Shown here: positions 1 through 9,983 of the stretch, piece by piece
Position numbering within the stretch: the first letter of the stretch is position 1
How the letters are laid out: each line of letters opens with the position of its first letter
DNA from: Solen grandis
Taxonomy: Eukaryota > Mollusca > Bivalvia > Adapedonta > Solenidae
Direction: 5' to 3'
Assembly (NCBI GenBank): GCA_021229015.1
Contig: CM037785.1
Coordinates: 43,732,543-43,796,542 of the forward strand
DNA length: 64,000 bases
The notes under the pieces: model-generated
Told to the model about the DNA's origin: nothing
What the model saw: the letters and a program-made list of their open reading frames with translations, nothing else
Database searches by the model: none
Translations under genes and position numbers: made by a program

Positions 1-108
1 TCAAAACTTCTGGCCAGATTTTAAAATAAATTGGTACAGATGTTCCTTGGGTCAACCTATTTATCTCAGGTGAGCGATTTAGGGCCATCATGGCCCTCTT
101 GTTTACTA
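1..108 (+). repeat. 3' end of a family A element
   Basis: The sequence carries the late part of the family A core (cagatgttccttgggtca) followed by the family 3' end: CAGGTGAGCGA, a short spacer, then ggccatcatggccctcttgt. The same end is seen at 14486-14522, 33681-33719 and 51846-51882. The 5' part lies outside the window. Confidence 0.8.
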
Positions 109-219
109 TTATTATGTACAGGGTATGTGAAGGGCAAGAATTGAAATAGATTTCATTTGATTTACCAACAAGCATTTTGAATAGTCGAGCGTGCTGTCCT
201 CTGACAGCTCTTGTTAATC
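102..219 (+). repeat. 3' end of a family B element fused to family A
   Basis: From about 108 the sequence matches the 3' terminal 115 bp of the elements at 26609-27865 and 45656-46943: a tatgtacagggtatgtgaag block, then GAATAGTCGAGCG, then gacagctcttgtta. It follows the family A tail directly with no family B 5' end or core, so this is a chimera or a truncated insertion. Confidence 0.75.
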
Positions 220-391
220 TTTTACCAAATTAAAACTTTTTTGAGTTTTGAATTCAAGTTTGAAAACTTATATACTGTCTAGAACTGGGAATATAGCTAA
301 ATACTAGCTGTTAAGATATCTTGGAGGAAAAAAAATGCATTAATGGACTTTTTGTTTTCATGTATGTTATTATGGCTTATTTCCTTTCCAG

Positions 392-585
392 GGATCCTGC
401 GTTTCCATGAGGCGACGTTAATGACTCTTGATTTTATCCACCTAGCTCAATCCTTGACCAGACTGCCTGAGTGTGACAATTATGACAATCTCTTCAAGTG
501 TATAGAGACCATCCAGATGCAGGTTGACAAGAAAAACTTCAGTCAAGTGTTTGCAAGCAAAAGGGAGAGCAAGGATATAACTTGA
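392..585 (+). CDS. TBC1D12/14-like: Last coding exon of a TBC1D12/TBC1D14-like RabGAP (partial)
   Basis: The exon opens after a pyrimidine-rich stretch ending in AG at 390-391. It reads in the frame ILRFHEATLMTLDFIHLAQ, then CIETIQMQ and SQVFAS, and stops at TGA 583-585. The pattern (LRxxE, MDFIH-like LDFIHLAQ, L-x-K/R-LPE, IxxIQMQ, QVFAS) matches my memory of the extreme C-terminus of vertebrate TBC1D12 and TBC1D14, just after the last helices of the TBC domain. These proteins stimulate GTP hydrolysis on Rab11-type GTPases and act on recycling endosomes and autophagy. The catalytic Arg and Gln fingers would lie in exons left of the window. The first base completes a split Gly codon. I cannot separate the TBC1D12 and TBC1D14 paralogues from this much sequence, and the invertebrate gene may be ancestral to both. 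Confidence 0.
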
Positions 586-1051
586 TAGTGGAGTGATACC
601 TTATTTCAGGCATGGGATTTCATAGAGTACTGAGACCAAGTCTGTAAACAGACTGGTTACCAATTTTGCAACTCAGGCAAACTGTGATACAGGAAGTGCT
701 CTCCATTACTGAAGATGGCCTACTGTAGAACAGAGAAGCAGTCCAAGTGGAAGTTTCTGCTGTTGCCAGTCTACTGGTCTGGTGGATTTTAACTTATTTA
801 TATGGATTTTTATCAGTCATTACTTTTGATACCAGACACGAAATGCTTTTTATTTCAGATATATTCTGTATTCAGTGTTTTGCGGGTCAGACTAATGTTC
901 ATATTGTAAGTCAGTGGTCTAAAATTGCCATGTTGTGATAATTCATGTGTATAGTTTTTAGTTTACAGGAATGAGATTTCTTTGGAGTGAGATCTTCAGG
1001 TTGATCTTTGAGATCTGAAAGTTAATAGTGCTGTGAGATGTTGAGCCAGTA

Positions 1052-1150
1052 TAGACTGTGTCACAAACTGATATTGATTACAACAGTTTAGACTGTGTCA
1101 CAAACTGATATTGATTACAACAGTTAGACTGTGTCACAAATTATTACAAG
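1052..1150. repeat. 37-bp tandem repeat, about 2.5 copies
   Basis: The unit begins tagactgtgtcacaaactga and recurs at 1052, 1089 and 1125, the last copy diverged and shortened. It lies in the probable 3'UTR or 3' flank of the TBC gene. Confidence 0.85.
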
Positions 1151-1784
1151 AGAGCACATTGTATTGTAAAACCAGACTGGAATTCATTAAAATTAATTAA
1201 ATTTAATACAGGTGCATCTAAGGTTTATTTGGTTCCCTCTGTTTTAGGATTGCCGTATGATAATAAGACATAGTCCTTTTAAAGAGATTCTGGTACATGT
1301 GCTATTTACTCAGTGTGTATGAAAGACGTTGCCGGAATTGCTGAAGCTAACAACTGCAATTCTTATAGTAAATGTGATGAAATTTCTGTTGATATGTGTT
1401 TATGTAAATTTATCAATGCAATGATATTAAACATACCTAATATATGTGTTGCATAATCATGTTATAATTAATGACTGATGTCAAAGTAAGATAGGAGGTT
1501 GAAGGCTGGGCATTATCTGACTATGATGTGTGCATGTTAAAGCTCTATAGCTGCTCACTGTAGGTTCTTCTGCCACTGGAACTTACCTACATCCAATAGG
1601 CTCAAGGTACTCCAAAATAAATACTGAACTTAAGTGTAATTTCATGTTTAAACTTAACATATGGCCACTGGTTTCAATAGGGTGATTGAATATGGTATTT
1701 CATTGAAGCCAAAGATCATACTTGAGTATTTTTCAAGACCTTGTGGGGCCAGGGCTTTTGATATTTTAATCTTTTTTGTCCATC

Positions 1785-1824
1785 TATATATATATATATA
1801 TATATATATATAACACACACACAC
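1785..1824. repeat. (TA)n then (CA)n microsatellite
   Basis: About 14 TA units are followed directly by a short ACACAC run. Confidence 0.95.
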
Positions 1825-2788
1825 TCATGAAGTGTACAAGTAAATGTTTTGCTGAATCCTTAAGATTTTCAGGGACTAAAATCGTAAAAGAAGGAAATGA
1901 CTACCGGTACTTCAAATTTTACACCCTGAACCTGAGTCTAAATTCAAAGGATTGACCCAGTCTTAATGACACTGAAGTGATTTATGTCTAAATACTCATC
2001 AAAATATGTGTTTCTATGTGTTTCTCTCTTTTTCCTTTCTTTTTATACTCATGCTTTATAAGTTAAGTGTGAAGCTTTATAGACATTAAGGCATTGTTGC
2101 ATTACATCCAATAGTTTTTTTTTTTTTTTTTTTTGAGTCAAGGCTGTATCAATAGGTTATTAATCACATTAAGTGAAAGCTCTAGTTCTGTAACAGCCTA
2201 TTTCATGGTTTTAGCAGTGTTTCAGTCAAGTAAGTATTCTAATAAGATGTCTTGATATTTGTCTACTGATGTAACACTAGTAGGACCCCTTCTTATGATC
2301 AAAGTTGGTGTCTTACAGTAGTAAGAGAATTGTGAGCTATAGCTTGATATCAGACATCAGGATAACTGAATAGGAAAGGGAAAAGGGCAGAGATGTATAA
2401 GTAAGAGAGGTAGGATGTGGAGTGGAAAAAATGAAAGAAAGCTGATGAATGAAATTTATTTGGGGAGAAAAGGACAGAAAATTGAAAATAAGAGAAGAAA
2501 TTGCAGAATATCTATATATTGCAGATCCATTATAAGATTTAGTTAACATAATGTGGTATTTTGGACTGCACTTTAATTACGTGAAATTGCACCTGAAGTC
2601 ATCTCAGCAAACCACAAAATAAAGATTTGGGTTCAAATTTTGGACTTTGAAATGAAGGTACTTCAAAAAATTCTCAGCAGCGCCTAGGAAAAAAATCAAT
2701 ATTGCTGGAAATTATAATATAAGGTCTTATAACTTTATCCACCAAATCTGATTTATCTGCTCTGTTTACATAGTCAAGATGATAATTT

Positions 2789-2790
<2 letters not shown>

Positions 2791-2867
<77 letters not shown>
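2791..2867. repeat. (AT)n microsatellite, about 38 units
   Basis: A pure alternating AT run of 77 bases. It produces artificial Tyr-Ile open frames on the minus strand that are not genes. Confidence 0.97.
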
Positions 2868-2870
<3 letters not shown>

Positions 2871-3290
2871 TAGTGGTAATCTGTAAAATGGACAAAAATG
2901 AAAACAGAGCTGTTATCAAATATCTTCATGTAAAAGGGATGAACACCAAGGAAATCCCTGCTAACATGGTGCAAACACTTGGTGAGGATTCTCCTAACTA
3001 TTTCAGGGGAGGCAAGTAGAGCACTGATGGTGATCCAAACCATGCAGAGAACTTTTTGAAGTGCCCTCTTATACTTGTATTAGCCTTATAATGGAGCATG
3101 TTGTAATGGATTTATGCTGCATATGCATATTGTGACCAGGCTGTTATTTTAATACTCTTCATATACATACATGGTATGCAAAGGGCTACAGTTAATGCTA
3201 GGGGATATTGGCTAGTCAGGATGTTTCAGGCATGTGTGATCAGGTTTTGGCTTGTCTGCTGGTCAGGCATTCACGGACATGGACATGCTA

Positions 3291-3527
3291 TCCCTTTCCC
3301 TCATATAGACTCATTTTGACGCACACAATAGGTACCACATAAAGCCTGATCTGCAGAAAGTCCACAGTTAAACCTTACCAAATTTAATTATAAAGTCCTC
3401 ATTTCCAGACCACTGAGGAGCAGCGAACAGCATAAAACCGGATCAGCCTGTGAGTTACTCGCAGGCTGATCTGGTTTTATGTTGTTCACATAGGTCTTTT
3501 CATGGTTTCCTCTATGAGGGAAAGGGC
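3291..3527. mobile_element. MITE, family M1, copy 1 (TA target duplication)
   Basis: Both ends read TA|tCCCTTTCCCTCATA and its complement, with TA on each side. The inside carries an imperfect palindrome around the paired aaaccgGATCAGCC and ggctGATCtggttt motifs. It is 237 bp, has no coding capacity, and is the inverted-orientation relative of 29457-29690. Terminal repeats plus a TA duplication suggest mobilisation by a Tc1/mariner or similar transposase (inference). Confidence 0.85.
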
Positions 3528-4949
3528 TATCCTGTGTATTCTCAGATGTATGGTGAAAGTGACATGCACGGGATGCAAGATTTATGATTACAAGGTGAAA
3601 GGCTTACATACAAACATGCAAGTTACAAAAAAGGATGCAAAGATTCTCATGTACTGGTATTAATGGCGCCATTTTATAACACCATATACTCCTAATATTT
3701 GTATTTGTGATCATTTTACCATCACATGTAGCTGATTTTACTTTCATGTAGTTTTTAAATGGAATTTGATTTAACAAATAAGAATGAAATTATTTTAGAT
3801 TTTTTAATTGATCAAGACTAATTTATTTTCCCCATTTTAATAAATATCCAGTATATATAGATTTAGATAGGGATATTTTAGGTATTTGATTGAAATCTTC
3901 ACTTACACTTTCTTACTGAAATCTGAACAGTGCAGTGTTTTATATTTTGTCACCAAATTTAATGATGAAAATCAGATCATTAAGTTACAGGTAAAAATAG
4001 TTAATTTATGACAGGACAGAACTCAGTATCTCTTATGAAAATCTTCTTGTTTGCTCTGATGATTGCATTCATGTGGTCCTTAATGTTCCTGATAAAAACC
4101 ATCAGTCCAAAAAGGTGACCCAATACTCTTCAACGGCCAACATTCAACCAACTAAGGATCGAAACAGATTGCATTGTTGAAAAAAAAATCAGTTATTAAC
4201 CACTTTGCTATCCTGACAGCTGGAAACTTAACAGTTTACTATAAATACAATTTCTACATGTAAGAAAATATCTTTATGGTCCCTGACTCAATGAACATCA
4301 GTTCTGCTACTTACTTATTTGTCGTAAGAAAATATTCAATGGTCCTTCATTCATTGAATTTCAGTTCAGATAATTATTTGTCAAAAGCATTCAATAAAAA
4401 TGTTGACAGAAAATTTACAGGTTCTAAATGCTGCATTGTTGTTCATTTCTTTTATCCCACCGACACTCACCTGTGATTTTATATCTGTATAAACATTGCC
4501 TTGTGGTATAGCACTGTGTGTGTGATATTTGAATTGGCATTTTTTCATACACTGATGTCTCTTTCATATTCTGAAGTTTGAACATACGGATTCTACATAT
4601 AGCTTTTATTCACTTATTGATTGATATGATGGATTGCCTATTGATCTCTTTTGATTCATTCAAGCTTTTGGAAGACACATTCTTGTTGAATATGTACATA
4701 TTAAAAACATCTTTATTCTCTTTTAGGATCTTAAAAACAAAACTGGAGACTAATTGTTCCAACTTTTTTCAAAACCTTTTTAATTGTTTTAATAAACTTG
4801 GAATTGTGTGAGTTTATTGATTTTCTTTTTATTTTTTAGTGTATGAAAGTGGCGGAGTTCTGTGTTTAAGACTCTGGATGAGGGAATGAATGTATTTCAT
4901 AGTTGGATATGTGTACATTTATATGTCTAATATAAATGGTTTGGTGGGT

Positions 4950-5260
4950 GTATATACATACATGTATTTATATATGTGCCAGGTATTTGATGTGTATACA
5001 TGTATGTGTGTCATGTATGTATGGTGTAGACATGTATATGTGCTTGGCATGTAAGATATATACATGTTTAGGTGCCAGGTATGTAAGATGAGTGTACTAG
5101 ATGTAAGGTGTATACTTGTATATGTGCCAGATATGTAAGGTGTATACTTGCATATGTGCCAGGTATGTAAGTTGTCTACATGTATCTGTGCCAGGTATGT
5201 AAGATGACTGTACTAGATGTAAGGTGTATACCTAGATATATGTAGATATGTATAACAAAT
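4950..5260. repeat. Degenerate minisatellite, unit about 33-65 bp
   Basis: Loose tandem copies of a unit containing gtatacatgtatatgtgcca and ggtatgtaag. Two longer copies share gtactagatgtaaggtgtat. Copies are diverged and rich in TATG words. Confidence 0.7.
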
Positions 5261-6280
5261 AAGTATATGTGCATATGGTATATACAACTACATGATTCTG
5301 GTGTTTATTGCATATATATGCCAGATGTGTTGTTTATACATAGAAGACATGTAAGCTTGTATTGTCAGAAGTGCACACATGGAAACATGCTGGGGATGGC
5401 TGATGTTCTGGTCTTAAACTGTTTTATGTGCTTCTTGTAAACTTATTTGTTATGTGATAACAAACATGATCACATTTGATGTGAGTGAAGTCTTAGCTTT
5501 GTTACAGCCATGAAGATAATAAAATATAAATTAATCATATATGCTTCTTGTCCTTTGATATGCCTCCATTATGTTGGCCATTATGACCCACCCATACCTA
5601 CATAATGCACCTAAATACTCCTACACCCGAGTCATCATCATTGTCCCTTAAAATCCACCTGTTAACTCTAACGCAATAACATTTTTACCCCCCCCCCCCT
5701 TTTTTTTCGGTGGCCCCTTTATCTGGCGAGATACGAACATTCCTGAATGTTGTCATGGAAATGATGAACATAAATGTAATGGACACTATTTCCTGTACAA
5801 AATATTATTTCGTCATGTGATTTGAATTTACTTATCGACCCGTATAGTTATTTCCGTTTCTTTTATACGACACTGTACATGATGAAAACATGAGTAATTG
5901 GCATAGGTACATCAATGCGGTTGTAAAAGGACATTAAATAGACAATAACTGTGTTGTTCTATCCAAGGAAATTCCACCTACATTGTATTTAGTATTTCGA
6001 TTTTAGGCCTATCATCTCATTTAGCTACTAATTATTATATTTCAGTCAGAAGCATGGACTATATAGAAGTTAAGCGAATAATACAATTCATTTAACCGTG
6101 CATAGAATTAATTTAAGCTTTTCGGTGATTTATTATAGGGAAATACATTAGTATCAGTGAATTAAAAATGGTAATTTACTGTTTGAAACAATGAAACAAT
6201 GAAAATGACCATTTTCATAATTTTCACTCTGGAACTTGAATCCGACTCTATGTTATCACGGTGCATAACCATATCGACAG

Positions 6281-6342
6281 GCTCTTTATGGAAATCGCTA
6301 TATCGGTAGGCTCTCTGTGGAAATCGCTATATCGGCAGGCTC
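6281..6342 (+). repeat. Tandem direct repeat near the left tip of the 3.7-kb element
   Basis: Two copies of a 30-35 bp unit containing ggaaatcgctatatcgg and ggctctctg. The right arm carries only one copy, so the duplication arose in the left arm. Confidence 0.75.
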
Positions 6343-6786
6343 TCTGCGTTCGCATCGGTCATTCTCTGCCATAAACACTAGCAAACGTTGGACGGAAAGG
6401 AAAGAAACAGACCAAAGGTCACTTTTCAAAGCTGAGTTGCTCAATATTAAGTATTGTATATACGGAATATTAGAGTATTTAGCTATGTATATATGCGTGT
6501 TAACTTTTCAATTATCAGCGACTGCGACCTGGAACTCGGCCGATCCGTTTAGTGATGTACCAACATGGAACACAACCTCGGTACTTTCTACAGACTTCAG
6601 CAGGTTATTGCTTTGATTTTGTCTATAAAATGACCATCGAATGTATTCTATTCAGTATATTCTTCTGTAGAAAGTTTACACGCATATACATAGCTAAGAT
6701 ACTCTAATATTCCATGCAATACTTAATTTCCCTTCCGTCCAGCGTTTGCTAGTGTTTATGGCAGAGAATCACTGCTGCAAACGCAG
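6343..6786. mobile_element. Nested foldback element (about 444 bp) in the left arm
   Basis: The left end TCTGCGTT, then ATTCTCTGCCATAAACACTA and GCAAACG, is repeated in inverted order at 6720-6786. The homology continues inward to motifs around tagctatgtatatatgcgtg. The right arm of the host element lacks this segment, which fits insertion after the arms formed. No coding capacity was found. Confidence 0.75.
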
Positions 6787-6830
6787 AGATACGGTGGCAC
6801 TGAGGTGACATGTGCAATAGTTTTTTTTTG

Positions 6831-7228
6831 GTATTGTTTTCCCGAGTTAATTTTTTTTTTTAACTCGGGAAAACAAAGTTATTTTTGTTTTCCCGTGTTA
6901 AATTTTTTTTTTAACTCGGGAAAACAAAAAAATATTGTTTTCCCGAGTTAATTTTTTTTTTTAACTCGGGAAAACAAAGTTATTTTTGTTTTCCCGTGTT
7001 AAATTTTTTTTTTAACTCGGGAAAACAAAAAAATATTGTTTTCCCGAGTTAATTTTTTTTTTAACTCGGGAAAACAAAGCCATTTTTGTTTTCCCGTGTT
7101 ATTTTTTTTTTTTAACTCGGGAAAACAAAAAATATTGTTTTCCCGAGTTAAATTTTTTTTTTAACTCAGGAAAACAAAAAATATTGTTTTCCCGAGTTAA
7201 ATTTTTTTTTTAACTCAGGAAAACAAAA
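6831..7228. repeat. Array of palindromic hairpin units, left arm
   Basis: Repeated units of TGTTTTCCCGAGTTAA, a T-run of 8-10, then TTAACTCGGGAAAACA. They are spaced by short AT links that alternate between aagttatttt and aaaaaatat types. About every second unit carries CCCGTGTTA in place of CCCGAGTTA, giving a two-unit higher-order period. Confidence 0.9.
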
Positions 7229-7254
7229 AATTAAGTCGTGCGCACGACTTAATT
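7229..7254. repeat. Perfect 26-bp palindrome, left arm
   Basis: The centre is GTCGTGCGCACGAC flanked by symmetrical AATTAA and TTAATT. The identical palindrome is present in the right arm at about 9557-9582. A related variant with tggcca at the centre follows at about 7280. Confidence 0.9.
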
Positions 7255-8443
7255 AGCCAATCAAATCCGCTTATTATGTTGTGGCCACGACTTAATAAGT
7301 TGTGGGAACGACATAATTGGCCAATCAGAGCCCTCAGTCAGAGTTAATGTCTGAGTTAAAATATATATATAAATATATATTATATATTATTATATATATA
7401 TATATTAAAAATATATTTTGAATAATTGTAGTACTATACCTCCAACAAGCTGGCCGTTGCGTTTACTGGTCCAGTCCGGCTGTAAGAATTTAAAGCGCCC
7501 ACCATTTCCATGCATTATGTACTCAGCAAAAAAGAAACTTTACATTTATTGACTATATTCCTTAAAACACTTAGGATACAAGTAATAATCACCTGCAAAT
7601 ATGTTTGAATTCGCTTATAGTCACCAACCAAAAATCATTGTTTACAATGGCGTATAACTGTTTACGTGAAAACATTTTACAGTCAGCTTAAACATTCCGA
7701 GGGATCGTGTTTTAGCATTATTCTTGCACTTAACATCAAACCCAGAGTCTAGGTCAAGAAAAACAACTTCTGGGACAGGTACTGAGAGCTGTTTGTAAAT
7801 TAAATTATATAATGTATATATAATGTAATATTATGTAATCATAAATTACACCATCCATTTGAATTGAAATAAGAAGGATATTCCTTCACCGCGAGACTAT
7901 GAGAACGAATTGTGTAGGCAGCAGCATTGGTCATCGTTATCAATAAGTTTAGGCTATGAAGTGATCCAGAAAGTTTCGACAACGATAATCAAATGGAAAG
8001 GCATGTAAAGATGCTTTTTTCTGAGTATATATTGCATGTCCGATCTGGTTTTAGCTTTTCATTTGGCGAGATAGTCTGTTTATCAAAGTTTGAATTTCTC
8101 TGTTAATCCTTTTCGTTCTTAAAATATGTATGAAATATATGTCTTGAAATTTCAAGATAATTCTGGGAAACTATCACACAGAGTTAATGGAATTCGGTCA
8201 GTTGGTAATTCTTAGGATACAAAAGGCAAAAATCCAAGTCTCAGTCCGATACCCTTTCTAGTTAGTGTAGTTTACTTGAATTATCTGATTTTTTCAAGAT
8301 TTTATCTCGAATTTCAAGGATTTTGTATCTTGAATTATCGAAAACTGATTTTGAATAATCAAGATATTATCTTGAATTTTCAAGATCCTGTTTAGAATTC
8401 CTAAACCTTATGTTGACTTTTAAAGATCTTATGCTGATTTTTT

Positions 8444-8650
8444 ATGCTTCCCGAAGGGGGAGCATAAAGTTGCCGCTTTGTCCTTCCCGTCCGTCTGTTC
8501 GTCATAATTTTGTCCGGAGCATTACACAAAAAAATGTAAAATGTATCAACATGAAACTTCAAAGGTAGATAGATCTCAGTGTGGAGAAGTGCGGTGTACA
8601 ATAACCATAACTCTAGGATGACTAATTTAAGAGTTATCGCCATTTGAATA
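8444..8650 (+). repeat. Truncated hairpin-ended repeat, 5' end only
   Basis: It starts tttTTATGCTTCCCGAAGGG, which folds with GGGGGAGCATAAA, and is followed by a GTCCGTCTGTTCGTC stretch and the start of a core. This is the same 5' plan as families A, B and C but with a different hairpin. No 3' end was found nearby. It sits inside the 3.7-kb element. Confidence 0.65.
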
Positions 8651-9464
8651 CTTGTACATGTTAGACCAAAGGGTGGTCTCTTAAGATTTTCCTCAGTTGA
8701 GGTGTTCTCTTCAGCAAGTTTAATAGTACATTAAAACATTTTTTTAAACAACATGCATCTTTAAAGGTTTCTAGATCCCTTTACAACACTGCTTCTGCAA
8801 ACTTACAGATGATTTTGCTGTTGCCTTTTAGGCACTTGATGAATTTCTATATCAAAATTATAGACTGTACAGACCCTGATCAGATGGCTGCTGTAGGAGC
8901 AAGCTCCCTCATATATGTATATTTTGTTGCAAATGTCACCAGTGTACAAGTACTGTGTAAATAAGTAAACTGTATGCGTATAAATAAATACTGGCTACAG
9001 ATATGCAGTCTGTGAGTGTGAGTGTATCTGGGGAGATGGGTTGGGTGTTAAAAAGGAAGACAGACACACACATATTAGAATTTGTATTGCCAAATGTTAT
9101 TTTTAGCATAATGCTTACAACTGAAAGAAATATATCAACATTATGAGCTAAAAGTAAAAAATAAGAGTGGGCGTCAATATCTGACACTGTTGTGTTTGTT
9201 GTAAAGTTGTTATTCCAGAAATTTAGCACAAATGAATGAGTGTTCAATGATTATCACAAACAATGTTGGTAATAAATAGCCAAGTGAGAATCCAATTAGT
9301 GACAAAAACAAAGATTATGTCAATAAAACAACACCCCCCCCCCCAAAAAAAAAGAGAAAAAAAAGAAAATAAGCATTTTTAAACGTTGCATCTCTTTTAA
9401 AGCTATTGTTTTGAATTTGATAAATTATGATTGTATAACTTAGGACAGAACTTTGCAGCCCTCG

Positions 9465-9905
9465 TGACTCTGGCGGAGGGCTCTGATTGGCTAATTATGT
9501 CGTTCCCACAACTTATTAAGTCGTGGCCACAACATAATAAGCGGATTTGATTGGCTAATTAAGTCGTGCGCACGACTTAATTTTTTGTTTTCCCGAGTTA
9601 AAAAAAAAAAATAACACGGGAAAACAATATTTTTTGTTTTCCTGAGTTAAAAAAAAAATTTAACTCGGGAAAACAATATTTTTTGTTTTCCCGAGTTAAA
9701 AAAAAAAAATAACACGGGAAAACAAAAATGACTGTTTTCCCGAGTTAAAAAAAAAAATTAACTCGGGAAAACAATATTCTTTTGTTTTCCCGAGTTAAAA
9801 AAAAAATTTAACACGGGAAAACAAAAATAACTTTGTTTTCCCGAGTTAAAAAAAAAAATTAACTCGGGAAAACAATACCAAAAAAAAAAACTATTGCACA
9901 TGTCA
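9465..9905. repeat. Right inverted arm with palindrome array
   Basis: This is the reverse complement of the left arm blocks. It runs from gctctgattggctaattatg through the 26-bp palindrome and the CCCGAGTTA array (about 9583-9878) to ctattgcacatgtcacctca. Hairpin unit number and spacers differ slightly from the left arm. Confidence 0.85.
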
Positions 9906-9983
9906 CCTCAGTGCCACCGTAATACGGTGAGCCTGCCGATATAGCGATTTCCGCAGATAGCCTGTCGATATGGTTATGCACCG

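Larger units (their letters stand above)
586..6258 (+). other. 3' flank of the TBC gene: probable 3'UTR and repeat-filled intergenic DNA
   Basis: No further exon with recognisable coding sequence is visible. Candidate polyadenylation hexamers AATAAA occur at 1616-1621 and 5518-5523; which is used cannot be told from sequence alone. The stretch holds a 37-bp tandem repeat (1052-1150), two TA microsatellites, a poly-T run, a 237-bp MITE (3291-3527), a TATG/GTAT-rich minisatellite (about 4950-5260) and a poly-C/poly-T tract near 5690-5707. Short open frames here look random. Confidence 0.5.
6259..9983. mobile_element. 3.7-kb element with long inverted arms made of palindrome arrays
   Basis: The left tip CGGTGCATAACCATATCGAC is matched in inverted orientation by the right tip ending at 9983. 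Moving inward, both arms carry ATATCGGCAGGC, the block tgaggtgacatgtgcaatag, an array of palindromes built on TGTTTTCCCGAGTTAA, a perfect 26-bp palindrome around cgtgCGCAcg, and a block with gccaatcaaatccgcttatt. The centre (about 7345-9465) is AT-rich with no convincing coding sequence, so the element is non-autonomous. I see no clear target-site duplication. The left arm is lengthened by a nested foldback at 6343-6786. Confidence 0.8.

Noticed and set aside
2674..3043. Minus-strand frames rich in Tyr-Ile
   Set aside because: Produced by the (AT)n microsatellite at 2791-2867.
6317..6616. 99-residue frame in the left arm of the 3.7-kb element
   Set aside because: It lies across the nested foldback, shows no known domain, and its reverse copy is interrupted.
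7345..9465. Transposase gene between the long inverted arms
   Set aside because: Frames are short and AT-rich with no DDE or other transposase motifs.
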